From NCBI RefSeq assembly GCF_037042905.1, contig NC_087257.1:26225501-26289500 (forward strand): 64,000 nucleotides of DNA, read 5' to 3'. The position numbers and the translations under genes were made by a program. Below the pieces are notes generated by a model, which made no database searches, was not told where the DNA came from, and saw nothing but the letters and a program-made list of their open reading frames with translations. Position 1 is the stretch's first letter; every line of letters begins with the position of its first letter. Below, in pieces: positions 11,651 to 24,143 of this stretch. Source of the DNA: Lytechinus pictus (lineage: Eukaryota; Echinodermata; Echinoidea; Temnopleuroida; Toxopneustidae).

Positions 11651-12368
11651 CATATTCATCATTCCCTATTAATCGACCAGTTAACATTGGAAAAAGAATG
11701 CTTTTTATCAGTATAGTAATACACATCAAAATTACAAGCTAGCACGCCCTATTACCATGATAATTCTAATGTAAGTTCTCCATATCAGTAAAATATCAAC
11801 AAACATTGTGTTTTGTAATAATAAGAATAATCTACTTAGTCTATAATTATTTCAATATTTTGCATAAATCAAATAACATAACGAAATGTCTCGGCCCGTC
11901 TTTACCCCCCCCCCCCCCTTAAAAAGGAAATGCGATAGACAAATCAAAATAAAAATGAAATATAATTTCTTCATTCATATCTCTTTATTACACAATTTGA
12001 GATCAACTTCCGTTTGAGTTTGATTTTATCTATCGCAAATCTTTGTAAGACGGGCCCCAGAAGTTGTCCAAAATGATAAGTCTTTCTGAATAACCTCGCT
12101 ACATTGACTTGACTTATGTTCGGTGAAGGGATGCGGGGGGGGGGGCTTTACACTGGGGGAAGCGGTTGCACGAACATATTTGCAAATTCCAGGGCAGGTC
12201 TCCACCCAAGGTAAAAAGCGAGTCCCATGTATATAGGTATAGCCAATCAAAACCAGTCAACGTCATGTAAGCTAAGGGGATGGAGGGGCTCAATATTGGT
12301 TATGAAATGTTTTGTGTGAAGGGGTAACATTGTTTTAAAAAATGGACCAGGAATAGGAAAGATATAGC
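11651..12368. other. no gene seen
   Basis: Includes a C tract near 11904 and a G tract near 12135, which elsewhere in this window mark MITE interiors, but I could not pair ends here. Confidence 0.4.
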
Positions 12369-12372
12369 TTAA

Positions 12373-12649
12373 AGGCTTGGTCCCATTGCACGGATGCAGA
12401 GAGGATGTAAAAAGGAAAATAATTTTGCCATCCGTTGGAAAACGTTATGTATCCGTTGTGTACTCTTTGCATACATGTTTCATCCCCTCTATTTCCATCG
12501 AGCATCCGTTCCCTGTGATTTCATTGTACGCCCATTTCGTTCATTGTCTGGAGCGGATGAAAACGGATGGAGCCATCCGATATTAGTTGCTTGTCCGTGG
12601 TATTCGTTATGAATAAGTTTTGTGTCCGTTGGGCAGTGGGACCAGGCAT
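12373..12649. mobile_element. TTAA-flanked MITE, TGGTCCCA ends
   Basis: The ends read AGGCTTGGTCCCATTGCACG and the complement of ATGCCTGGTCCCACTGCCC, bounded by TTAA at 12369-12372 and 12650-12653. The interior is rich in the motif ATCCGTT/GGATG. No coding capacity. Confidence 0.75.
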
Positions 12650-12944
12650 TTAAAAAAGACGAGATTGATAAGACTCTTTGTCCTACAAATTGGCAATTTC
12701 ATGAATAGGTGGGACAATTCATATCTTGCCATGTGCTTTTATCACTCATTAATCATTAGGACAACTTCGGGTCCTAATTAATCCTCTGATGTTTCTGCCC
12801 TTCCCCCCTCTAAAACAAATTTCGATGTGAATCGACATGATGATAATAATATATAGCAGTTATGAGGCGTCTATTATAATTATAGTTGTCTATTTGGGGG
12901 AATTAGTATGTAACACTTTTCATGCTATTATGAATCTTCACCTG

Positions 12945-13165
12945 TCACGGTGGCTTATTGGGCGAAGCCCCCTCCTCATGTAGGACTACTATTGGGTTCG
13001 ATCCCCGGTCGAATCAACTTTTTGCAGAATGGGACTTTCTGCCTTCTAGCTAGGCGCTCGATATTATCATTGATTAGGGATGATAACATGCTGTGTAATA
13101 TGCAAGGCCCGGGCGGAGCAGTTTTGTAACTGAAGTGAGTGTGACAACACAAGGCAGATAAAACG
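12945..13165 (+). repeat. tRNA-derived SINE, family 3
   Basis: A-box-like TGGCTTATTGGGC at about 12950 and B box GGGTTCGATCCCC near 12994, then a body containing GGGACTTTCTGCC and TAGGCGCTCGATATT. The body matches the minus-strand SINE at 33478-33602. Confidence 0.75.
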
Positions 13166-13444
13166 TTATGAATTGAACATTCATATATTTAGTACCCGTT
13201 TCCATTATTGGGCTACGATACTAGATACTTGCTCCCAGGACAATCAGCCTACTTTCAATTATTAGATACTTATCCGAATATTTCTATGAATGCACTAAAC
13301 CTTATTTATATAAAAATCAAAGACTCTCCACCATCGGCAATGTCTAAGGAGCCAAGGAGACTTAACATCTTCCTAACATCAACTATACATGCCTATGTAA
13401 TCGTATGTAAGCGATGACTAATATTACTTATAATATATATAATT

Positions 13445-13656
<212 letters not shown>

Positions 13657-14697
13657 CAGTGGCGTAACTACGGGGGGGGGCACGGGGGGCACGTCGGCTG
13701 GCCAAAAAAAAAACGGGGAAAAGGAGAAAGGAATAAAAACGTAGCGGGAAAGAAAAAAATATTGTTCATTATAATTATAATAATAATTATGTTATGTTAT
13801 ATTACATAAGAAACATTTTTTTAATAACTGTAATTTGCTCAGGGCCTATGTCTTTATTGTTCCGGGTGCTCGAATTGTCTGTTTAACGAGATATAATGAT
13901 CCTGTTGTACTAAATCCTCCCGTTTTCAAGTCAATATACACCAAATATATTTCCTCGCACTTCGAGTTATTATTGTTTTATGTAGTGACATATAATTCTT
14001 TTCCATGACTACTTAAAGTGATTGCCCCATCATTTTAAGGTCTTAAAATGTCCTTTTTTCTAATCTGAATATCAAAAATTTTCAGCTCGCGCTTCGCGCT
14101 CGCATCATTCGGTTAGTGAAATACGTATGGTCTTAGTAAATTCCTATATACAAACAAGCCTTAGAATGCCCCTCTTTAGGTCTGAATTTCCTAAATATTC
14201 AGCTCACGCTTCGCGCTCGCAATTTTTGATTAGTGAGATGCGTATGATATAATCATGATTACAATGACTATAAAAAGTGCTTCGTGTGTTAAGATGTAAT
14301 TCTAACAAAATCAGCGGGCGCTTGGCACTCGCATTAGATGACTATGATGAAATATAAAACTCTTATTGATTCCTTTAAAGAATAGTCCTTAAAATATCCC
14401 TGTTTGGGATCAATATATGCAAAACTTTCAGCTCGCCTTTCGCCCTCGCATTGTTTGTTTAACGACACAGATACGTATCATGATTACAAAAATATGATGT
14501 CCCTTTTCATATAGGTCTGAATATCAAAAAAATTTAGCTCGCGCTTCGCGCTCGCATTTTTTGATCAGTGACATACATATCCGTTAATGGCACTGTCCTT
14601 AAAATCTTAGGTCAGCAACTGAGCGCGCTCCGCGCGAGTGACTCAAATTTTTTGCTGGCCCCCCCCCCCCCATGCCGTGACCCACGGTACGCCACTG
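13657..14697. mobile_element. hAT-like non-autonomous element with internal tandem repeats
   Basis: Terminal inverted repeat CAGTGGCGTA at 13657 and complement at 14697, with G and C tracts inside each end. The flanking eight bases are ACTACTAC on both sides, consistent with a hAT 8-bp target duplication, though the TAC microsatellite makes this ambiguous. Inside are five copies, spaced about 90-125 bp, of a block reading CTCGCGCTTCGCGCTCGCA (near 14086, 14201, 14313, 14431 and 14538). No transposase frame. It lies 190 bp beyond the actin stop codon. Confidence 0.75.
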
Positions 14698-14888
14698 ACT
14701 ACTACTATGTTACTATAATCTAACACCATCTACACTACACTACCACTATCCACACTATAAACAGGGCTTGCATCTTGGTCATGTTTGGTGCCATTTTAGG
14801 TCTACCACCGTTGACAATCCCTGCTGCATTGGTTGAGATGTATTGGCGCTTCATACAAGAAGGTAGAAGTAAACTTTAAGAACATTCC

Positions 14889-16920
14889 TCAAAAGCACTT
14901 GCGATGTACGATGGCAGGTCCGACCTCGTTGTACTCGGCCCGACTGATCCACATGTGCTGGAAGGTGGAGAGAGAGGAGAGAATCGAACCGCCGATCCAC
15001 ACTGAGTATCGCCTCTCTGGTGGCGCAACCACCTTGATCTTCATCGTTGAGGGCGCCAGACTCACCAGTTCTCGTTGCATCCGCTCTGCTATGCCAGGAA
15101 ACATGGTGGTGCCGCCAGAGAGGACGATGTTGGAGTAGAGATCTTTGCGGATGTCGACATCACATTGCAAGATGCCACTGTAGATACAGGGACAATGGAA
15201 GACAATGAGGGATGTTGGATCATTAATTGATTTATTGTCGAGTAGTAATTGTTTCAGAATGGTTCATCCTTGGTTCTGGTTAGCAAAGGATATGCATGCA
15301 TGTTTGCAGTATATTTTAATTGGGGTTGGGATGGCAAGAAGACTTCGATGTGAGCGTCATTCGTCGTCTTTTCTCTACATGTTCTATGCATTAAGGAAAC
15401 AATTTACAGTCAATTTACAGTCTAGCCATTTGTTTTTAATACTATTCTTTCGACTTCCTACTCTTTTTTCTGATTTTCCTCCTATTGTATAATATCATTT
15501 TTGGATCGCTTAAGAATATTATATCGGGCTGAAGCCCCCATGCCCCCCTGTCCGAATTACCCCCTCCTGTAATCAATAAGTTCTTGCCTGTAAGCAGTGT
15601 CCTGAACACCTGTCGTCTCTAAACCAATGAGGGAGGGCTTGAAAAGAGCTTCTGGACATCGGAATCGTTCGTTTGCAATGGTAATAACCTGGCCATCAGG
15701 TAGCTCGTATGTCTTATCGAGGCTCGAAGACGAGCTGCTGAGGTTCATCTCCTGCTCGAGGTCGAGGGCGATGTAGCAGAGCTTCTCCTTGATATCGCGG
15801 ACGATCTCCCGCTCGGCTGGTAGGGGGAAAATAATCGAAAAGGAGATATTGACATTATGGGACCGACAGTGCCGCTTTACAACTTGTATTTAGCTTTGTT
15901 AAACGTGCAATAATGTGAACTATACGTGAGTAAATTTATTTCCATTTCGTCTAATTACCAGCTCGTCTGCTATCATTTGGTCTATCATCAATTCGTCCGC
16001 TATCCACATGGTCTTATTGTCATTTCGTCCACTCACCATTTCGTCTAGTAACCATTTGGTCCAATTAGTCCATAAACATTTGTTTTTGTCGAATTGGATA
16101 AGTGTTAATTGGGCGAAATGAATGAAAGATTAAAATGAAGGTAGACCATGTGATGAGTGGAAGATTTGGCATTAGACGAATCGGCAGTTTTCCCTTTGAG
16201 TATCATCTAAAATATTAAAATCGACCGGTTCTGTGTAAAATAATGCATATCCTCCGCATCATAACTGTTTTATAGGGCACACACATATTTTATATAATCT
16301 TGTAATGAATCGTTATGGTCATAGTCACATTTTGGGGTATATCATACCGAATGTAAAGACAAGCTTTAAAATACATAAGAAAAGCTTTGCGACAAGGTTT
16401 GGTGCGCTGAACGTTTTGAAATTCAGCGAGAGGGAGAGAGGAGAGGGAGAAGGGAGGGAAGGGGAGGGAGATGAGAGGTGTCTCTGTCTCTCCCCCTCTC
16501 TCTCAATCTTCATCTTTCTCTCTCCCTCCCCCTCCATCTATCTCTCCCTCACCATTCACCCAAAGCATAATGAATCTAAAGTGACATTTTTTTCTTTTTT
16601 TGAAGGCCTGGTATATACAATAGTCAGAGTAAACCTGACCATGAACGCAATTCGTACCCCCCCCCCTCCCTCCCGATCAGGGGTTCAACGTCTCCAGCGT
16701 TATCTGTGTATAGCATGGAGACGCAGATGTATACGTGTAAAAAGTAATTAGTGATTGAGGACCGATGGTTACACCGAATGACCAAGATAGATAAATGGGT
16801 AAATGTACTAAAATCGCCTTCAGCAAAATGGCCATAACTCTAAAGAAAAATAATGTATAGTTTTATAACAATAATAATAATAATAAAATAATAATAATAA
16901 TAATAATGATAATAATAACA

Positions 16921-16951
<31 letters not shown>

Positions 16952-19900
16952 TAATGGTCTGTTTTTGTGTAGCGCATAACAAATAACAAATATGTCTCTA
17001 TGCGCAATCTTATAATGTAATCTGTGGTAGGCTACGATTTCTTTTAAAATAATTTCATTTATGATATTTTCGATTCAATAATTTATCTACCAATTTGTTT
17101 ACTCATAAATTAATCCATTTGCTATTATTCTATTCATGAACTCTTTCGGTGATCTTACATGTATTATGTACCGATTAAATTATATAATATCCTTTTGTCT
17201 ATTTATACATTTTACATCCGAGATATTGTTTAATCATTATTCCATTAGTCTATTATTTCATTACTTCATTAATTAATTCATTCATCCATTCATTCATCCA
17301 GTCATTCATTTTTCCATTCATTCATTCATCCATCGATTAATTCATTAATTCATTCATTCATTTATTTATTAATTCATACATTCGTCCATTTATTCATTCA
17401 TCCAGTCATTAATTCATCCAGTCATTCATTTGTCCATTCATTTGTCCATTCATTCATCGATTAATCAATTCATTCATTTATCCATTCATTCATCATTCAT
17501 TCATTCATTCATTCATTCATAAATCTAATGTTTTTTTTTTGCATTTGTCCATTCATTCATCCATTTATTCATTCATTCATTCATTCATTCTTTCTTTCGT
17601 TAGTTCATTCATTCATTTATTCCTTCCTTCATTATTTCATCCCTTTGCCCATATACATTCATTCATCTAACCATCCATCCAATCATTTATCTAAGAATTT
17701 CCATTTTGATTTTATACCTGTTGTCGTAAAAGAGTACCCCCTCTCTGTCAGCAGTGTGATTAGGTAGTCAGTAAGGTCCCGACCGGCTAGGTCGATTCGC
17801 TTGATCGCATGGGGGAGGGCGTATCCCTCGTAGATGGGCACTGTATGGGTCACCCCATCTCCCGAGTCCAACACCAAACCAGTGGTTCGCCCGGAGGCGT
17901 ATAGAGATAGAACGGCTTGGATGGCCACATAGAACGCGGGACAAGTGAATGTTTCGAACATGATCTGTAGTAATAATGAGAAGGATGTTAAACTATAAAA
18001 AAATAAGATTTACAAATTTTCGATTAACTACAAAATTTTTCCCAAAACCTTAACACTTTGGCAACTAAAATATTCGATATTACGCAGTGCGCTAGTGATA
18101 TTACGTAAAAGGTAACTAACATCCCAAGGACAATGATGTATGCATGGGGATGGCATAACCTAAGGGAATTTTTATTTTTGTAGAGCAATATGAGAGGACA
18201 CCCCCCCCCCCCTACTATGGCAATGTACCCCTGCTAAGCCACATTATTGCTCAATATGTTTGTGAATGAATCAAGCAATGACCGATGAAGGATTTGATGC
18301 ACGCGAATGGTTAACTTACCCCCTTCGCATGAATTCAACCATACTATTTGCCACCCACTTAGAAATTTACTCGGAATGGGGTGATGATGCGTAAAATATG
18401 ATTAAAACAAAATATAAAGCGGTCGAGCTTACAACAAAGGCGTGTTTAAAAAAAATTGTCAGTTGAAAAAGGAGAATATGGTGATATGAAAAAAGTCCGT
18501 TTTAAATTCGGTAGCCCCCATCCCCCTCTGCCAAGCGTCCCGAGAGGAATACAATGATGGCCAAGGGGACAGCTCCCGATTTCTTATTTTTTGGGGTATG
18601 GCAGATTTGTTCGGCCACTGCCCCAGACCCCTCCCCTCGCTGCTCACTGCGTGCGGTCGGGTAGTTACAGTAAAGAAATCACTGAACAAAAAAGAATCCT
18701 TTAAATCTGTACCTGTGTCATCTTTTCCCTGTTCATCTTGGGGTTCATCGGAGCCTCGGTTAGGAGGAGCGGATGTTCTTCGGGGGCGACACGGAGCTCA
18801 CTGTAGAAGGTATGATGCCAGATCTTTTCCATATCATCCCAGTTGGTGACGATACCGTGCTCGATGGGGTAACGGAGGCTCAAAATACCCCGCTTGTGCT
18901 GGGCCTCCTCACCGACGTAATAGTCCTTCTGCCCCATGCCTACCATCACACCCTGCATTCAAAAGGAATGGTCGACATCCAAATAAAAACAAATAAAAAA
19001 AGGGCTATCCTAATTCCGTCGGAGAGGGGGCAGTAGCGGAATCGGGGGGGGGGGGTGGCAAGGGCGTCTGATGTGCACGGGGATGTGCACTCGAGTTAAG
19101 GGTCTGAATGTGCAGCCTACTCATGCCTTGTGTACTGAAGGCCCTCTCGCTGAATATTGAAACAGCAAGTTTCGTATATGCTAGTCTTTATGTGGAGACA
19201 CACTTGTTGATCAAAGTTTCAATCAGGGTCTGTGCCTGCAGACTAGGCACATAGGTTGGGGGTGCACTGGGTGCACTTGCACCCTCCCTCTGAGGCAGAG
19301 GAGTTCGGACACGGGGAAAGCAAAACGAATTTGTACCCCTTCTTCTGCTTTCTACAGCTAATTTTCCAAACTTAAATTCCACCTCACAAGATGTGCACCC
19401 CCATACGACTTTAGCACCTCCCCATGCTCAACCAGCCTACGTCGGGGGGGGGGGGACATTTTTTTCTTCAATAAACGTATACAAAAACGTACAGATGTCC
19501 ATCTGATTGTGATTTCCTACATGATCCGCCCAACCCCTACATTCGAAACCGTTCCGTCCCACCTCTTAACGCTTGCTAGTGACTCACACCCCCGTTAAAG
19601 GGGTCTACATTTTGTCCTTAAAAAGCTGAAAGTAAAAAGTATGTAGATGATATCAGCAGCTTTACATATCTCAGTTTATGTCACGATCACACAAAAGAAA
19701 CAGACTTTAGACTAATAAAAGATAATTCATTAATATCTATTAAAAAATAAAAATATTTTGAATGACATGCCGTTGGTCGGTTCGAAGTCGGTATCGTTGA
19801 TATGACCACGGCATACGCATCTTTGTAAGATATGAAAGTAGTGGAGCGGATAATTGAGTGCATAGGCGTCGTGGGGTTAGGTAAAGGCGACATAATGCTC

Positions 19901-20837
19901 TGGCGTAGACGAAATTTCTGACTCATATTTTCTCGACCACATATTCACTGGCGACATATCACATGGCGACAAAACATCAGACGACTGTGTGAGTTTATTG
20001 TCGCTTGGTGAAATACTGGGCCACTATAAATGACTTTAGAATGATTTGGCCACATAATATGAGGACACATTAGATTTCTAGCCACTTAGTGCCATGCATG
20101 GACCTACTGAATTTTTAAGTTGACGACATAATCCATGGCGATTGAATATCCGACGAAAATATTATTTGATAGCCACTTGGAATTGTAATTTTAACGACAT
20201 ATTGTATGGCGACAGATATATATATATATAGCTAAAGAAATTTGAAAGACCATTTTTTCCATGTTGACAAGTATCAATTATGTAGATGAATAGCCAAGAA
20301 AGAGAATTGGTTGTAGTATTAATCGAATATTTTATTTCAGGGCTATTAAAGTCGGACGATTCCCGGACGATTATTTAGGGGGTGTTGCAGTGAAATATTT
20401 GCGATCGATTGCAAATTTCTGATGCAAATCTGAGAATTGATGTATCAATTGTAACTAGAGCAAACTGAATATTTTACGTATTGTTACATGAATCAGACCA
20501 GCAATCGAATGCAAATATGCAATTATTGCCAAACTTATTATTAACATTTTGACCCAACTTGACTTCCAATTATTGATTGCAACGCCCCATTAGTTTTTGT
20601 TTCTGTCATGTCTGTTGTTGATGTTATTTTAACCATTGTCGTTGTTGTTCTTATAAATAAAATCAGTACTAATTGTTGTTTCTTTTGTACAAAAATATAT
20701 AATAAAATCACCTTGTGTCTTGGACGACCGACAATGGAAGGGAAGACGGCTCGAGGTGCATCGTCGCCAGCGAAGCCGCTTTTACACATACCAGACCCAT
20801 TGTCGACGACCACGGCGGAGGCTTCTTCATCCACCAT
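14889..20837 (-). CDS. actin, divergent cytoplasmic-type, five coding exons
   Basis: Exons on the minus strand: 20837-20712, 18952-18713, 17964-17718, 15816-15588 and 15177-14889, totalling 1131 nt and 376 residues, the canonical actin length. Visible motifs are the nucleotide loop [19 protein letters not shown], the methyl-His site [45 protein letters not shown] and the C-terminus IVHRKCF. Introns fall after codons 42 and 122, within 205, and near 280, positions shared by deuterostome actins. The first three introns are GT-AG; the fourth starts GCAAGA, and only that donor keeps normal length. Many substitutions at usually fixed places (RHK before [20 protein letters not shown]) mark a divergent paralogue, yet all exons are intact. 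A non-coding 5' exon is likely, because a CTGTAG acceptor sits just before the Met. Confidence 0.96.
15930..16180. repeat. degenerate short-period CGTC/GGTC repeat
   Basis: In an actin intron. A motif like ATTTCGTCTAATTACCA or CATTTGGTCTA recurs about every 20-28 bases, at least seven times between 15945 and 16075, with a reverse-oriented flavour after 16090. The same motif class reappears at 30790-30960. Confidence 0.55.
16866..16955. repeat. AAT trinucleotide array
   Basis: Imperfect (AAT/ATA)n of about 90 bp in an actin intron. Confidence 0.9.
17265..17640. repeat. ATTC tetranucleotide array
   Basis: About 370 bp of imperfect (ATTC)n with CCATT variants in the third actin intron, ending about 80 bp before exon 3's 3' end at 17718. 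Confidence 0.9.
17965..18712. other. actin intron 2, no further feature
   Basis: Contains a short C tract near 18200 and no recognisable reading frame. Confidence 0.45.
19440..19585. repeat. diverged copy of the 8587 MITE
   Basis: G tract, then ACAAAAACGTACAGATG and GATTGTGATTTCC, ending in GAAACCGTTCCGTCCC, aligns with the interior and right end of 8587-8745. It lies in the first actin intron. Confidence 0.5.
19690..20330. repeat. degenerate GGCGACA-type short repeat
   Basis: In the first actin intron. Motifs such as ATGGCGACA, GACGACAT and GCCACTTAG recur irregularly between 19940 and 20215. A 10-bp TA run sits near 20220. No coding potential is seen. Confidence 0.35.
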
Positions 20838-22190
20838 CTCGAAAGAACTACAGTCTACAAACGTTTGAGGAGATTTAAAAAAACTATAGTTGGAATCTTG
20901 AATTAGAAACAACTGTGTTCAAAGACCGGAGAATAATGAAATAAAAAATAATGATATACGAGATATGAACATAAACATGATAAACATTGTATTAACTTTA
21001 ACATTCCATTTAAAAAAAAAACCGACAATAAATATAAGTCTCCACATTTCTATCGTTATTATCATACTCATTCTCATTACTAAAACATTATTGTTTTCAG
21101 TTGAGGCTTATTTAGACTTTCAATATTGTAATTATATTGGTTTGTCCATGCCATTAAAATATAATGTATGTTTAACAGTTGGAATAGGAGAATAATGTCA
21201 AAACGAAGGCATTAGGCATTCATATAGGCAAATAGCAAAAATATATTATCTAAAAAAAGTTTAAGAATCCGGAAGTATTTTTCATTTCAATCCGTGATTT
21301 TTACAGGAAAAAGGACAATTATTAATATAATGAAACTGTTTCTTTGAAGTGTATCGCCAGAATGCATTCGGTCCTATTTCAAACAGGATTCGAATACATA
21401 AGTCAGAAGTATGTCAATAAAACACAATAAATAATGAATACCTAAGAATTCAAACATGTAATTTCTGAAGTTCTTTTCGCTTCCATCTGCGTTCTATTCT
21501 ATAGGAAACTATACAATATATATATCTTTGCTATCATGTTTATTGAAGAAAAAAAAAACGAAACAAGAAGTGATGTTCAAAATTACATTCAGTCATATTT
21601 CAATCAAGATTCATTAGATAAACTTAAGAAGATAATAATGATTAAAATGTCAAAAACAGTTAAATCGTTAAGTTTTCGTACAAGCGAATTCATTCAAATT
21701 CATTCTTTTTAAAATACATTTGACATCAAAAGTTCTGTTTTATCATAACAGTATTAGTTATCACGAGCTTATGAACAAAATCATGCAATCATTATACTCA
21801 CGTGAAACGTTCAGTAAAATGAAAATCCACAACAAATTATCCTAAGATGAGAGCGGAGATTAACAAAGTGGGGGTATCAGCTCTTTCTCGAAGGAGCGGT
21901 GGTCGAATGACGAAGTCCATGCAGAAAAGAAAGAGATGCAGCATTATCCTCATACTCTACCATCGGTGTCTGGTAAGAAGTTGTCCGGAGGAAAGTGTCC
22001 GCTTTAATCAAGACACCGGTTGGCTTTGACTGAATTAAGAAGCGATGTATTCTCTTTACTTTGAATTTTGAAATAATATACTTTCTATTTCATGAAGACA
22101 GAAAATGTGACGAATTTGGGGGAGATGCACGGAGAGTGATTATCATTATTAACTAATTTATTAAAGCCTTGTATAATTCATAATTTCCAT
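20838..22190. other. region upstream of actin, no gene seen
   Basis: Expected to hold the actin promoter and a non-coding first exon. I did not find an unambiguous CArG box, TATA box or donor site. Very AT-rich. Confidence 0.4.
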
Positions 22191-22376
22191 TATCACCGTC
22201 ATTATAACCATCATCCCCATCGTCGTCATCGTCATCGTCATCATCATCATCATCATTATCCCCACCACCGCCACCACCACCCACCACCACCATCATCACC
22301 ATCATCATCACAATCAGCAGTGACACTCATCATCGTCATCATCACCACCACCACCACCACCATTATAATTATTCCC

Positions 22377-22408
<32 letters not shown>

Positions 22409-22605
22409 TGTCATCATCACCATCATCATCATCATCATTGTCATCATCATCATCACCATCATCACCATCATCACCATCATCATTGTCATCATCATCATCA
22501 CCATCATCACCATCATCATCATCACCATCATCATCATCACCACCATCATCACAATCATCATCACCATCATCATCATCACAACCACCATTATCATCATCAT
22601 CGAGC
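22190..22605. repeat. CAT/ATC trinucleotide array
   Basis: About 415 bp of (ATC)n with CAC runs. Long reading frames on both strands here are low-complexity artefacts. Confidence 0.92.
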
Positions 22606-23305
22606 AACATCAGCGTCATTTACACCATGAAATCAATACTATCTTTATCCATTGTGTGTGATACTAAATTTATGACGTGTTGATGAGATTGAACCTATAC
22701 CTCGTGGAAGATGCATGGATAGGTGGAATAAGATTTCAAAACTTGATCAAATAAACAAAAAACGATTGTATTAATAGCATTATGCTAATTTACCATTCAT
22801 ACTTCTCGTCATTATAAATAAAAATCTGTTAAAATCATGACAGGTTTTGTCTATTACTATACCCTCTCTGTATACCACAAAAGAAACTTATTAAATCAGC
22901 ATTGACACTCAGTTTAAGTATGTATGCTCACGGCGTCTTATTTTTTCAGAAATAATGGTGGAAACTATTGTTCATAGGGACTTTTTTATCGCAGACATAA
23001 ACATGATCATGACCACCCCTTAATCCATCTTATTCCCCGGCAAAGAGAGGTGTCCGTCTAACCACTTTTCTGTCACAGTGAAACGCGATAGGAAGAATCT
23101 TCATCTTAATAGCTACTTCGTAAACACGGCCCATTAAGAGAGTCCAAAACAAAAGCCACATTCAAGGGCATATTAATTTTTAGATATATGAACATATTTG
23201 GTTATCAACCCACTTACAACGCTAGTCTCGTCTTCAGGTAGTTTATGCTTTACCATGGAACGTTCAAAATCACTTTCTATTTTACATTTATGGACTTGTC
23301 GTGAC
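22606..23305. other. no gene seen
   Basis: Ordinary AT-rich sequence between two microsatellites. Confidence 0.45.
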
Positions 23306-23323
23306 TACAATTACTACTACTAG

Positions 23324-23355
<32 letters not shown>

Positions 23356-23412
23356 TTACAAATAATAATAATAATAATAATAATGATAATAATAATAATA
23401 ATAACAACAAGA
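23306..23412. repeat. TAC array followed by AAT array
   Basis: (TAC)n at about 23310-23356 passes into (AAT)n to 23405, then a short inverted TAG/TAC segment near 23430-23450. Confidence 0.9.
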
Positions 23413-23800
23413 ATATTATTTGTAGTGAAGTAGTAGTAGTACTGCTACTATATACTGCAGTGCTCTGCTACTACGTCTCTTCTTCTTCTCTTAGGCATGA
23501 CAGGAAGAAGCAGAGAAACATAAAAATAATTTATGTTGGTAATCCTTTGAATCTTAGACTTCTCGAAATAGGAATGTAAAAATAAATCATGTATACATTG
23601 TATGTGACAGAAAAAACCTAAAGCATTGGTTGGAGACTACATTCAACTGATGAAGCGGGCGGTTAGGATTTTGACATTTTTGACACTTTATAGTATGGTG
23701 TCCATAATTAGCTCGTTTGGGGATGCCAGATGCGCATTGTTTTAATCGCTTTGTATTTTTTAGAAAACTTTAACACTTCCTCTCTCACCCATTACTTTTT
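23413..23800. other. no gene seen
   Basis: No recognisable reading frame or repeat apart from a short TAG/TAC tail. Confidence 0.4.
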
Positions 23801-23839
23801 TTCTTTTTTTTCAACGCACCCGACTTATTTATCTTCACC

Positions 23840-24062
23840 TTTCTGTCTTTCTTTCTCTTTTTTCTTTCTTTCTTTCCTTCCTTCCTTCCTTCCTTCCTTC
23901 CTTCCTTCCTTCCTTCCTTCCTTCCTTCCTTCCTTCCTTCCTTCCTTCCTTCCTTCCTTCCTTCCTTCCTTCCTTCCTTCCTTCCTTCCTTCCTTCCTTC
24001 CTTTCTTTCTTTTTTTTAATTTCTTTCCTTATTTTCTTTCTTTCTTTCTTTCTCCTTTTCTC
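23840..24062. repeat. polypyrimidine tract with pure CCTT array
   Basis: From about 23872 to 24002 the sequence is an uninterrupted (TTCC)n of some 32 units, flanked by TTTC-rich sequence. Such homopurine-homopyrimidine mirror tracts can adopt triplex (H-DNA) structure. Confidence 0.95.
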
Positions 24063-24143
24063 TTCACTTTCTGTCTTATTGTTTCTCTATCACCCCCATA
24101 TCTCTCTCTCTCACTCCTTCGCCACTCGCCCCATCTCCCTCTA

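Noticed and set aside
11243-11729. Long overlapping reading frames of His, Asp, Met or Ile on both strands
   Set aside because: They are translations of a CAT/ATC microsatellite in all frames; no non-repetitive coding sequence is attached.
16305-16751. 148-codon frame in an actin intron
   Set aside because: GA- and CT-rich low-complexity sequence within an intron; no domain.
22256-22683. Met/Asp/Ile-rich reading frames
   Set aside because: CAT microsatellite artefacts.
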